A stretch of 64,000 bases of DNA from contig RPFO01000154.1 in the NCBI GenBank assembly GCA_009746045.1, positions 4,228,637 through 4,292,636 of the forward strand, in the 5' to 3' direction. The DNA is from Mesostigma viride. Its lineage: Eukaryota; Streptophyta; Mesostigmatophyceae; Mesostigmatales; Mesostigmataceae. The notes beneath the pieces were generated by a model. The model saw only the letters and a program-made list of their open reading frames with translations. It had not been told where the DNA came from and did not search any database. A program made the translations under genes and the position numbers. Below, in pieces: positions 43,074-52,355 of the stretch. Numbering within the stretch: position 1 is the stretch's first letter; each line of letters begins with the position of its first letter.

Positions 43074-44855
43074 ATGGCTTCCGGTACACGGAGCCGCACG
43101 GGCGAACACACAGATACGCCAAGTGGCGAGGCCGCAGGGTCCGTCCTGCCACGCTTTAGTGCGGACGAGGCCACGAGGTTGATGCAAACCCTCGTGGCGC
43201 AACCTGAACTGGCCAAGCAGTTCAAGCATCTGATGCTTGCTGCTGACGATGCACTGAATCGCGGCCCTCTCAAGCAAACGGAGGTGCCCGCGGATCTACC
43301 TGCCGACTATACGGCGGACGACGCAGCAGATTTTCTAGCTGCTCTCAAGCGTCTGCGCGATGGACGCGCAGACAAAGATTCGGAGCTGATTGGCAAGTTC
43401 CGTGCAGTATTCTGCAGTACAACAAAGCACCCAAACATTGCCAATCTAGTTCGCATTGCGGACGACAACAAACAAACCTGGGAAGTTTTTTACAACGGTC
43501 TAGATGCCCACTTGTCGCGGTCTAAGGAAGAGGCCGACGAGCAAGCCTTCAATGACTTCGAGGGCTATGCAGTTAATAAGGCAAATTTGCCCGGGGCTGC
43601 ACGTGATTTCCAGGTCTTCGTGCACAAGCACAAGCTGCTAGATACTCTCAAGCCCATTTTCCTGTGCAATCGATTTCTCAAGAAATGCGACCTGTCGTCG
43701 GATGTGCATCTGACCATAGCGACGGAACTCAAAAAGAAGAGTGCTGTCAGTTTCGACGAGGGCATGCTGTATTTGATCTCATGCTTCAAGAGTGCGCAGT
43801 CCAAGCCGGCTGCCTCGGCTGCTCTGCCATCCCTGCGCAAGGTGGATGCCGGCGCGTCTTCTTCTTCAGGCGCAGAGGCTCCAATTACGCGGTCGGAGCT
43901 TACGGCCATCCTGAAAAAGGTCGTCGGCCACGGCAACAACGGGGGCCAGCGAGGGCGCAAGCGCGGGCATGGTGGCGACGCCAAGCAGGGTGATCATCCC
44001 CCGGCCAAGCGGCAGCAGGGGGCGTCTACTGACCGCAAGCAACGCTGTGAGCGCTGCTTCGGACGTCGCCATGTCCGGGATGACTGCCGAGTTCGCCCGG
44101 ACCTGGAGCTCGAGGACAACCTTTGCCGCAAGTGCCACGACGTTCTGCGTGGTCACAGCGTGGAGGCGTGCAAGGCCAAGCGCATCGTCGTCCACGGCAC
44201 ACGCGAGGAGTGGGCAGAGCGACGGGCAGCACGAAAGTCAGGTGAGAGCACGCTCGATACCCCTTCTTTTGCTCAATGCGTCACGCTGAACCGGGCCGTC
44301 GTAGAGCCTGACGTCGTTCCTAAAAGCAACGTGACTGCATCCTCTGTCTCATTCCGTGATGTGCTCACGCAATCCGTTGATGCTGCTCTGGCTCTGTCGC
44401 GCCAGGATCACGTGCTTCCTGAGCACGGGTCTACAATGCGTGACCTAAGCAATGTGGTGTCTTCTAGGTCGGGTGTGTACAACGCCGAGCGACCAAGCAC
44501 TACTGCAGCACCCCAGCTAGATACTGGGGCGGTTGGGCCTATGAGGAATGTTGTGACAGTGCAAGAGAATGCTGGGCGGGCAGATGTTCTCGGTACACAC
44601 CACCCTAGTGTGGATCTTCACATTGGCAAGGTGCTCACACGGGCGGCCTTTCGTGCAGCCTCTGAAGCTGCCCAGTTAGCCAATGTCACTACCCCAGTAG
44701 TCACCCCACCTGTTGAGAATCCTGACAATGCCACTGCACCTCAGGCTGTCACCCTGAAACTGTTAGCATACCAGATGCACCGTGCATACGGGCATGAGGC
44801 CCAAGCCGAGGTAGAGGGGGCACACATGTTGGGGCACCTTTATACAACGAGCTGA
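43074..44855 (+). CDS. E3 gag with two zinc knuckles and start of the HHCC module
   Basis: 593 codons from ATG 43074, 19 bases after the LTR. Residues ~20-230 are a helical capsid-like region (FSADEATRLMQTLVAQPELA; LADDAL-type helices; EVFYNGLDAHLSRSKEEADE). A basic Gly/Lys/Arg region precedes two knuckles: CERCFGRRHVRDDC (about 323-336) and CRKCHDVLRGHSVEAC (about 353-368). The C-terminal part ends in YQMHRAYGHEAQAEVEG, the His half of the integrase zinc module, so the ORF boundary at 44855 is a one-base frameshift (about 44830-44840), not a natural gene end. Confidence 0.88.
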   Translation: MASGTRSRTGEHTDTPSGEAAGSVLPRFSADEATRLMQTLVAQPELAKQFKHLMLAADDALNRGPLKQTEVPADLPADYTADDAADFLAALKRLRDGRADKDSELIGKFRAVFCSTTKHPNIANLVRIADDNKQTWEVFYNGLDAHLSRSKEEADEQAFNDFEGYAVNKANLPGAARDFQVFVHKHKLLDTLKPIFLCNRFLKKCDLSSDVHLTIATELKKKSAVSFDEGMLYLISCFKSAQSKPAASAALPSLRKVDAGASSSSGAEAPITRSELTAILKKVVGHGNNGGQRGRKRGHGGDAKQGDHPPAKRQQGASTDRKQRCERCFGRRHVRDDCRVRPDLELEDNLCRKCHDVLRGHSVEACKAKRIVVHGTREEWAERRAARKSGESTLDTPSFAQCVTLNRAVVEPDVVPKSNVTASSVSFRDVLTQSVDAALALSRQDHVLPEHGSTMRDLSNVVSSRSGVYNAERPSTTAAPQLDTGAVGPMRNVVTVQENAGRADVLGTHHPSVDLHIGKVLTRAAFRAASEAAQLANVTTPVVTPPVENPDNATAPQAVTLKLLAYQMHRAYGHEAQAEVEGAHMLGHLYTTS

Positions 44856-44860
44856 AGAAT

Positions 44861-45856
44861 GTGCGTGCTCAGTGTCCTGCCTGCATCAAGATCAGGAAGA
44901 AGTCGCGTAGGCGGCATGCCAAGACTCCACCCTTGGAGCGAGGGTACCTTGTGGGGGATGTCATGCACATGGAAGGGGGGGACACCTATTTCATAGTCAA
45001 GGATAGGTTCAGCAAGGCCACCTACATTGAGCCGCTGCCTCACATGTTTGAGGCTGACCTGCACAGGGCTATCAAGATCAGCCTGGCTTTCTTTCATCCC
45101 GTAGTGGAGCTCATGCTAGACCAGCAGTTCCGCTGTGTGCAAGGTTTGCCGGGGATGGAGGCCGTGGTCATCGTGGGGCGTGAGGATCACGGCAATATGG
45201 GCATGATAGATCGCACTGTAAGCTATGTCAAGACTGTGGCAGCCAAGCGACAGGATAACCCACATGGCAAATCCTACGCGGTCAAGACGGCGTGGTGCAA
45301 GGAGCTCATGCATGTGTGCAACCATAGGCACGTGCTTGATGTCAAGGGCTTTGGGCTAGTCACGCCTCGGGGGCTGTCAGCGGGCACCTACTCACCCGAG
45401 GTAGTAGAGGCATACCAACAGCATCTACAGGATACCGCCGCCAAGCTGCGGCTCAAGGATGCCACGCTGCCTGATTTGTCTAGCGCTTTTGAGGTCGGGC
45501 AGTTGGTCATGTTCCACAAGGAGAGCTCGCCCAGCGGCAAACGGGGCACCATGCAGGGGCCTGGGGCCATCACAAAGTTAGACTGGCCGCTGCGGGTCAT
45601 AGACATAGAGTGGAATGATCGGGTGTATAGGGTACCATGGGCATCGGTGGCAGGCTATAAGCAAGGGGATAGCATGGAGAGTGAGCTGGCAGCCAACAGG
45701 GCACTGGGGTGGGTAGTGAAGGATAATGCGCCTGTCGTAGCATCTGAGGTGGTACCCCACGGGTCGCTCCCAGGGGCAGACACAGCTACACCCCCCCCTC
45801 CCCTGGGCCCCAATATGACCCCGTGGATGGGTGGGATGAGGATGGGGTGGGTTTGA
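44861..45856 (+). CDS. E3 integrase
   Basis: 331 codons continuing the zinc module (CPACIKIRKKSRR), then core motifs VGDVMHMEGGD (Asp1), LMLDQQFRC (Asp2) and GMIDRTVSYVK, in which the usual catalytic Glu (GxIERT in E1, E2 and E4) is Asp. An integrase C-terminus follows (VGQLVMFHKESSPSGKRGTM). Its end at 45856 comes after a C8 run near 45790-45797; the downstream ORF overlaps in another frame, so a homopolymer frameshift is likely. The first Met at 44861 is not a native start. Integrase inserts the element's DNA into the genome. Confidence 0.85.
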   Translation: MRAQCPACIKIRKKSRRRHAKTPPLERGYLVGDVMHMEGGDTYFIVKDRFSKATYIEPLPHMFEADLHRAIKISLAFFHPVVELMLDQQFRCVQGLPGMEAVVIVGREDHGNMGMIDRTVSYVKTVAAKRQDNPHGKSYAVKTAWCKELMHVCNHRHVLDVKGFGLVTPRGLSAGTYSPEVVEAYQQHLQDTAAKLRLKDATLPDLSSAFEVGQLVMFHKESSPSGKRGTMQGPGAITKLDWPLRVIDIEWNDRVYRVPWASVAGYKQGDSMESELAANRALGWVVKDNAPVVASEVVPHGSLPGADTATPPPPLGPNMTPWMGGMRMGWV

Positions 45857-48141
45857 CGGGACCTAGTGCACGTAGTGACTCACCTCCTGTGCTAGCCACG
45901 GATAATGTGGGAGGCCCGCCTAGCGTGGCCTCGCCGGAGGGTCAGGGTCCTGCCCATGCGCCTCGCCCACCTAGGGACCTGGCTTCAACGGTCACGGCCT
46001 TGTGGCGTGCTCAGGCGCTTAAAGCGAAAGCTGCATCAGGGGTGGCTCAGGTCAAAACTCTCTCACAGGGGGTCAGGCCGGTTAAGTCAGCCTTGTTTCC
46101 TACGTGTAGACCGTGGCAGCTGGTGGCTGTGGACACGCAAGCATCCGTGTCTATTATCTCTCGTCGGGCAGCCACCCTGTATCCAGTGCTAGAGTCGCCG
46201 TACAAATCGGTGACCGACTTTGCAGGCACTTCGGCATATCAAGTTACCGGGATGGTGGTGCTGCCGGTGTTGGGCATTGACACGCCGTTTCACGTCGTGG
46301 ATGGCTACGAGGATGTGGCCTTGCTGGGCGAACCTTTCGTATCATACCCGGGGTTCTCAGTGTCCGCTGACTTGCTGTCAGTCGCGGGGGTGGGCAGCAT
46401 CCCGCTTCGCGAGTACCACGCTCCATTGGGGGTGGTGGTCGGGCAGCCCGGCGTCGTGCGGCGCTTACCGATGGCGGCGTTTTCCACACCGCCGCTCGTC
46501 CAGTCCATCATTCAGCCTCAGGATTGGCACCCGCGCAGCTTCGGCCTCCACTCACACTCACTGGCGGCGGATAGCCCTGTGACGTGGGAGCAACTTGTCC
46601 TGGACTGTCAAGATCCTCTCAAGTTTGCTTTGTGGCGCGACGCGTTCATTCGAGCCAAGGAGCAGTGGCGAGAGCGCGAGGTCTACCGAGGATTGGAGAG
46701 TGTGCCAGCCGGGGCCACGCGGTTGCGGTTGAAGTTCGTGCTCACCTACAAGCCGGACGAGACCAACTCTTCGGTGGTGTTCCGGGTAAGGCCCGTGGTC
46801 ACGGAGACGAAGGGGTCCTCCCCGCTGGACGCCAAGGATCTTTATACCCCTGGGCTCAACCATGTTTCGCATCGGCTACTGACGGTCATCTACTTGGGCA
46901 AGCGGAACGCGGGCAAGGACTACGGGATGTGGTGCGGTGACTTTCAGCGGGCATTCCTCCACAGCGACGCTGGGGTCGCGCAGCAAACATGGCAAGGCAC
47001 CCGCTACGTGGTGAAGGTCCCGGTGGTCTGGCAGGATGGCACCATTGGCAGCGAGTATATCGAGCTGTTGACAGGGGTGGAGGGGCTGCAGAGCTCTCCC
47101 ATCATCTTCCGCATTTCCGCGGAGGAGGTCTTGCAGAGCTTAGGGGCCACGTACCATCGCGCGGATCCTAACTTCTTTGTGGTCCCCACCGGCGTCCCTG
47201 GCGAGCCAGCCCTCTTCGTGTGGCATGGCGATGACTTCAAGCTGGTGGCACCTCGCACCTTTGCTACCCAGTTTCTTGCTGCAGTGGCGGCTAAGTTTCC
47301 CCTGGGCAGGGCGGTGGATCATGAGGAGGGTAAACCCGTGGTGTTTTGCGGCGTGCAGTCTACGTTGCAGCGGGATTCGCGTTCTGGCGAATGGGTCATG
47401 CACATGCAGGATAGCCGCAACTATGTGGTTGACCTGCTGGCCGACCTCCCGTCCCCGCTGTTGGCAACCCATGGGCCCTCGGTTAAGGGCAAGCTCGGGT
47501 GGTTGGCGGACACGGTGGCACCTGATTTGGCGGTGCTCGCTCGCCTGCCCGATGATGTGCTGGAAGGACTAGGGTCCATTCATGTTCGGCGGCAGCTGGC
47601 CATGACGCCCGGCATTGTGCTTCGTGGGCTCGATTGCTCACAGCCGGTGCACCTCGAGATAGTGACGGATGCTAATCTAGAGACGCGCACAGTCAGCCAA
47701 GTGCGGGCCCGCATGGGGGCACTGTTCTTTATCAGCAATGAGGGGCAGCCTGGCATGTTGTTAGATTGGTACTCGCGCTTGCACAGCCGCATTGCCACTA
47801 GCCCCAACACGGCTGAATGCCGGGGCATTGTTTCAGCTATCTCACATGGCATGTGGCTGCGGTACTTGCTGGGTTGGGTATTTGGCTCGTGTGGGTTCAC
47901 TCTTCACTGGACTAGCACGGTGCACACTGACTCACAAAGTTGTTTGGCCTTCCTTGACAATCCCTATGCGCGGTCACAGGACGTTGATTACCTCGTACTC
48001 GCTGAGGCGGCCTCCTGCGTCACGCGTCTCCAGCACATCGCGGATGAACTCAATCCCGCGGATGCACTCACCAAGGAGGCGCGGGAGGCTGCCCCGCAGT
48101 ACGCAGTGTTGCGCAAGCGCATGACGATGCAACACCCGTGA
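45823..48141 (+). CDS. E3 retropepsin-like domain, reverse transcriptase and RNase H
   Basis: 772 codons. Protease-like block near residues 100-200 (VAVDTQASVSIIS, FAGTSAYQVTGMVVLPVLGI, VALLGEPFVSYPG). RT: TRLRLKFVLTYK near 300, motif A CGDFQRAFLHSD near 372, ELLTGVEGLQSSPIIF, motif C FVWHGDDFKLV near 468. RNase H: EIVTDANLETRT near 610, WYSRLHSRIATSPNTAECRG, TVHTDSQSCLAFL near 707, and NPADALTK near 745. This is an uninterrupted frame. E3 looks the most complete copy of this lineage in the window, with only two frameshifts further upstream. Confidence 0.93.
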   Translation: MDGWDEDGVGLTGPSARSDSPPVLATDNVGGPPSVASPEGQGPAHAPRPPRDLASTVTALWRAQALKAKAASGVAQVKTLSQGVRPVKSALFPTCRPWQLVAVDTQASVSIISRRAATLYPVLESPYKSVTDFAGTSAYQVTGMVVLPVLGIDTPFHVVDGYEDVALLGEPFVSYPGFSVSADLLSVAGVGSIPLREYHAPLGVVVGQPGVVRRLPMAAFSTPPLVQSIIQPQDWHPRSFGLHSHSLAADSPVTWEQLVLDCQDPLKFALWRDAFIRAKEQWREREVYRGLESVPAGATRLRLKFVLTYKPDETNSSVVFRVRPVVTETKGSSPLDAKDLYTPGLNHVSHRLLTVIYLGKRNAGKDYGMWCGDFQRAFLHSDAGVAQQTWQGTRYVVKVPVVWQDGTIGSEYIELLTGVEGLQSSPIIFRISAEEVLQSLGATYHRADPNFFVVPTGVPGEPALFVWHGDDFKLVAPRTFATQFLAAVAAKFPLGRAVDHEEGKPVVFCGVQSTLQRDSRSGEWVMHMQDSRNYVVDLLADLPSPLLATHGPSVKGKLGWLADTVAPDLAVLARLPDDVLEGLGSIHVRRQLAMTPGIVLRGLDCSQPVHLEIVTDANLETRTVSQVRARMGALFFISNEGQPGMLLDWYSRLHSRIATSPNTAECRGIVSAISHGMWLRYLLGWVFGSCGFTLHWTSTVHTDSQSCLAFLDNPYARSQDVDYLVLAEAASCVTRLQHIADELNPADALTKEAREAAPQYAVLRKRMTMQHP

Positions 48142-48519
48142 GCCACACAGGGTTACGGCTCGGGCGCTTTATGAATACAGCCATAACTCACCCTGTGTTG
48201 CTAGCATTCACGAATATCATGGTGGTAGTTTTTTTGCTTGTCCTGACCATACCCTAGCCACGTTGGACGGTGCCTTGGGCCCGTCGGCGGGTCACTGGTC
48301 CTAATAAATGGGTCACCTTTTGTCTGGTGGCATAGTTGTTTTTTTTCTCGCTACTTATTACATCACTATTCATGTGTGATCACAAGGGCGCGGGTCGATA
48401 CCGTGGTGATTTTGACGGCCTTGAGGCCCCCTTGAGTTCCCTACCTTAGAGGGTTTTGTATGGTCTGCATTTGATGTAATTATTTTGATAATTAATCAAA
48501 GAACAAAAGAGTATGTCGG
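48142..48519 (+). other. E3 3' untranslated region
   Basis: Non-coding; ends CAAAGAACAAAAGAGTATGTCGG immediately before the 3' LTR, a purine-rich but interrupted candidate polypurine tract. Confidence 0.55.
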
Positions 48520-48864
48520 AGTTGAGTAACTCTAGAGCCCTAGGATCTGGCTCTAAGTTCCCCATGTCCGTCCGCACGCCTTCCGCTAGCGTCCGCTAAG
48601 CCGCCGGCTATAATCCGGCGGTCCGATGCGGTCGACCGGTCTAAGGGCGGCGCCTAGGGCCGGCGCCACCTAGGCCCCAGTCCGGGGCCTTATCCGGGTC
48701 GGTACGGACGGCTAGCTTGTCCCACGGTTACGGCTAACCGGATAGGGTTTGCTGGCTAAGACATAAACCAGTGGTGGGCCAGCTCCGACAGCAGTTCTCT
48801 GTGTTCACCTTATCCCAAGCTCAACGTGACCGACCGCCATAGCTGAGCCGGTCGGGCTTTAACT
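48520..48864 (+). repeat. E3 3' LTR
   Basis: 345 bp, same as 42710-43054 except one base; followed by the duplicated AAGGA. Confidence 0.96.
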
Positions 48865-51705
48865 AAGGAACCCAAGGTCAACAAGGTCCAAGGGGGGGGA
48901 AGTCAGGACGGTGCAGGTCCTAGCAGGAAGAAGCTCATCAAGGAGGTGGTAGCTCAGGTCAAGGCGGTGTTCAAGGGTCCCCAGCACGGTAAGAAGGCAG
49001 GGGGGTTATCCAAGCAGCAGGGGAAATCAGACAAGGGGGGAAAGGGGAACCCAGGCAGTAAGGCAGGGCCCTCCCAGGGGCCTAGTCAGAAAGGTAAGCC
49101 TCATGACTCCACCCTGTACTGCACCAGGTGCGCATGCAAGGGGCATGAAAGGGATGATTGCTGGAAGGGCAAACCCGAACATGGATCTGATGTGGATGTG
49201 TGCCCAGGTTGCTGGGAGCCCCGCCACCCGTTACCTGCAGGGGGACGCTGCAACAAGCCCAGGAAGGGAGCCACGACGGGGCGCCCCACAAAACAAGCCA
49301 GCACTCAGGACGACTGCATTAAGTCTCCTGTACCCTGGTTTCTTAATGGCCGTGTACCCTCTATTTGCTCTGTGTTGCCTGACAGTGAGGAAGTGGATTG
49401 GGACCTGGCCTATGACATGACATTAGCACAGGTGGCCCAAGATCCCACTATAGCCTCCTTAGATGCAGCAGCAGATAAGGTTATCTCCTATGCCAGGTTA
49501 GCCCAACAGCTACACAAGGCAATGGGGCATGAGGCAGTGGCAGAAAGGCTGGCCAACAAAATTGATGGCCGTGACCTGGAACAGATGTGCAGGCATGTCA
49601 GGAAGCACTGTGAAGCGTGCCAACTGCATGCACCTAAACCCAAGAGATGGCATGTGGCCACCCCACCACTGGCTAGAGGAAAGCTAGTAGGGGATGTGAT
49701 ACACGTGGTGAAGGACACGGTGTATTACTTGGTCCTAAAAGATGCCTGGTCTAGGTTTGTGGTGATAGAACCCTTGCCAGGCATGGCCAATGAACAACTG
49801 CACAGAGCCCTGCTGATTGCACTAGCACGGTATCATCCTCAGGAAAAATTAATGCTGGATCAGCAGTTCACGTGGATACAAGATTATCCTGATCTGCCCA
49901 AGATAGACATTGCTGGGGCTCAAGATCATGAACGCCAGGGGATGATTGAACGTACCATGCGTGCTATCAGGGACCTAATAAAGAAAAATGAGTCCAGGAC
50001 AGCAGAGTCTGGGAGCTATGCTGATAGGACAGCGTGGGCAGCTGAGGTGTGCAGAACTCTGAACACCAAACCCCTCATGTCTTCTCCTTTTGGTGAAATC
50101 ACATCAATTGGCCTGCAATCAGGTAGCTACTCTCAGAAGGTACTAGACCACTACAACACGCAAAGGCAACACTTGGCCAAGTTGCTGGCAAAAAAGGATA
50201 GAAGCAATGCCAGGCCTGTGTTTGAAGTGGGGGATCAGGTACTCTACTATAGGGAGGGGGAAGGGAACAAAGCCCACTCTGGTAGATGGCATGGTCCAGC
50301 TGAAATCATCAGGTTGTCAGAAACAGGTGACACGGTGACTATTCAGCATCACAGAGAGCGAATGGTTGGCAAGCATAGACTGAAGCTTTATTACCCTCCT
50401 TTGGCAGACGTGTCAGGGGTAGAATTCTTGGACATGGATTCAGAGCCTCAGTCTGGTGGGTTGGTCTCACCCAGTGAACTGGCCAGGGACATAGCTGATG
50501 CAAGCAATACAACCATAGACGCTCCTGTGTTCCTCAGTGGTGCAGCCCCACCACAGCCCACTGGTCCAACTGGGCAGGAGGAACGTGCACTGGATGAGCA
50601 GCAGGTCGCTCCTCCCTCATCTCAGGAACAGCCACACGAAGCAGCAGATCCTGTTGTCCCCAGGAATAAATTTGCTGAGGCTCTAAAAGCTCTACATAGA
50701 GCACACACTGCCAAGGCACAAATGGCAGCAGGTGCAGCACAAGTCAATGCTGTGGGTGAATCTAACCAGGATCCCAGTATTCTGGCAGTAGACACACAGG
50801 CACAGGTGAGCATCATCAGTGCACAAGCTGTATCTGGCCTAAGTCTGCAACGCTCGCCCTGGGCTAGAGTGTCAGATTTTTCGGGCAAAACAAAAATGGC
50901 AGTCAAAGGCCAAGTGCTAATTCCCATTCTGGGTGTGCCCACTCCCTTCCAGGTAGTAGAGGGCTACAAGGGGAATGCACTGCTGGGGGAACCATTTGTC
51001 TCATACCCTGGAGTAGTCATCTCAGCTGGGAGGTTGAGCGTGACTGGGGTGGGGCAGGTCACCCTGGACCATTTCAAAATTCCTTTAACACAGATCAGTG
51101 ATGGCCTGGAAGCAGCCATTAATGCTGTCAACAAAAAATACCTCCCAGGTCAGGAACCCTGTGTTGATTCCCTCATTCATTCTCAGAAGCTACACCCCTC
51201 TGCGTTTGGGCTTGGTAGATGGGACATTGCGTCCATGTCTCCCTTGTCCTATGATGATGTGGTCAAAGACTGTCAAACGCAGATTGGTTTTCTGAAATGG
51301 ATGGAAGCCTTTAACAGGGCTAGAGAGGAATGGGTTTGTCCTGATCCACGTAGTAAGTCCCAGGTACCACCTGTAACACCGATTGAGGCACTGCCACAAG
51401 GGGCCAGAAAGCTCAGACTGAAGTTTGTCTGCAAGCATAAACCCCAGGCAGATGGGACACCTCCCATTTTTCATGCCAGACCCTGTGTCACGGAATTCAG
51501 GGGCTCCACTGAGCTAACAGAGGCTGAACTGTATACCCCTGGTATTCAGCAGACGTCTCTTAAGGTCCTGTTGGCCACTTTCCTTCACCATCTGAATGCT
51601 GGCAAGGACTACGTGTGTAAAGCCACTGACATTAAGCGTGCCTTCCTTAAAGGCAACCCTGACATAGCCCAAAAGGTGTGGAGGGGTCAAGTCTATGTGG
51701 TATAA
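48865..51705 (+). CDS. E4 gag C-terminus and pol (knuckles, integrase, protease-like, RT N-terminus)
   Basis: Continues the gag frame of 41724-42709 after E3. A Lys/Gly/Gln-rich stretch leads to the knuckle CTRCACKGHERDDC and a second Cys cluster (CPGCWEPRH...C). Then HHCC module (LHKAMGHE, CEAC), integrase Asp (VGDVIHVVKD), Asp (LMLDQQFTW) and Glu (GMIERTMRAIRD), an integrase tail (GDQVLYYREGEG), the retropepsin-like block LAVDTQAQVSIIS (about codon 615 from 48946) with NALLGEPFVSYPG, and RT up to motif A ATDIKRAFLKGN. A frameshift at about 51700 ends the frame at 51705. Gag and pol are fused in one ORF. Confidence 0.92.
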   Translation, partial: KEPKVNKVQGGGSQDGAGPSRKKLIKEVVAQVKAVFKGPQHGKKAGGLSKQQGKSDKGGKGNPGSKAGPSQGPSQKGKPHDSTLYCTRCACKGHERDDCWKGKPEHGSDVDVCPGCWEPRHPLPAGGRCNKPRKGATTGRPTKQASTQDDCIKSPVPWFLNGRVPSICSVLPDSEEVDWDLAYDMTLAQVAQDPTIASLDAAADKVISYARLAQQLHKAMGHEAVAERLANKIDGRDLEQMCRHVRKHCEACQLHAPKPKRWHVATPPLARGKLVGDVIHVVKDTVYYLVLKDAWSRFVVIEPLPGMANEQLHRALLIALARYHPQEKLMLDQQFTWIQDYPDLPKIDIAGAQDHERQGMIERTMRAIRDLIKKNESRTAESGSYADRTAWAAEVCRTLNTKPLMSSPFGEITSIGLQSGSYSQKVLDHYNTQRQHLAKLLAKKDRSNARPVFEVGDQVLYYREGEGNKAHSGRWHGPAEIIRLSETGDTVTIQHHRERMVGKHRLKLYYPPLADVSGVEFLDMDSEPQSGGLVSPSELARDIADASNTTIDAPVFLSGAAPPQPTGPTGQEERALDEQQVAPPSSQEQPHEAADPVVPRNKFAEALKALHRAHTAKAQMAAGAAQVNAVGESNQDPSILAVDTQAQVSIISAQAVSGLSLQRSPWARVSDFSGKTKMAVKGQVLIPILGVPTPFQVVEGYKGNALLGEPFVSYPGVVISAGRLSVTGVGQVTLDHFKIPLTQISDGLEAAINAVNKKYLPGQEPCVDSLIHSQKLHPSAFGLGRWDIASMSPLSYDDVVKDCQTQIGFLKWMEAFNRAREEWVCPDPRSKSQVPPVTPIEALPQGARKLRLKFVCKHKPQADGTPPIFHARPCVTEFRGSTELTEAELYTPGIQQTSLKVLLATFLHHLNAGKDYVCKATDIKRAFLKGNPDIAQKVWRGQVYVV

Positions 51706-52355
51706 ACACTCCCAAAGTCTGGTCTGGGGACATCAAGGAACCTCATCTAAGGCCTAACTTGGGGGTAGAAGGGCTTCAGTCAGCACCTAAAATTTTTAGG
51801 CTGTCTGCCCAAGAGGTCTTCCTGAAGCTGGGGGCCCAGTATGATGATATTGACCCTTGTTTCTTCACCATCCCTCATCCTGCTGGTATGATGATGTTTG
51901 TGTGGCATGGGGATGACCAACTCATTACTGGTCCCAAGGCAGCCGTGGAGGATTTCATTGCTCAAGTGTCTGCTAGCTTTGAATTAGGCAAGCAGCTGGA
52001 GCTGGGGAAAGATCCTGTCAAGTTCTGTGGCATCATTCTGAACCTGTTTAAGGAGCAGAAGGAGTGGGTGTGTTCTCTCAAAGCATCCCCTGAGTATGTC
52101 ATGTCTTGCAAAGATGTTCTCCCCTCTGACATCACTCCTGATCTCTGTCCCACTATCAGGGGTAAGCTCGGTTGGCTGTGTGCCACTTGTGCTCCTCATC
52201 TGGCAGTGGTCAGCAGAGTGGATGATGATGTCCTCATGGAGGTAGGGTCCAGGGCTATTAAACAGGTGTTGCATGATGGCCCTCCCCTTATTCTTCATGC
52301 CTTGGATCTGTTCCAACCCATCCACATCACATGCATGATGGACAGTTCCATGGAG
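51706..52355 (+). pseudogene. E4 reverse transcriptase second half and start of RNase H
   Basis: The sense resumes in a new frame at about 51707 (VWSGDIKEPH), continues with LGVEGLQSAPKIFRLSAQEV, the catalytic motif FVWHGDDQLITG near 51900, the thumb (RGKLGWLCATCAPHLAVVSR), and the first RNase H acidic block CMMDSSME, where it is broken at 52355 by TIR11. The last ~13 codons of the apparent frame after 52355 are transposon sequence. Confidence 0.9.

Larger units (their letters stand above)
42710..48864 (+). mobile_element. E3: complete copia-like LTR retrotransposon nested in E4 gag
   Basis: 345-bp LTRs at 42710-43054 and 48520-48864 with one A/G difference (42900 vs 48710), flanked by AAGGA at 42705-42709 and 48865-48869. 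AGTTGAG..TTTAACT termini. Internal genes: gag with two zinc knuckles, integrase, retropepsin-like domain, reverse transcriptase and RNase H, in three frames. Confidence 0.97.
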
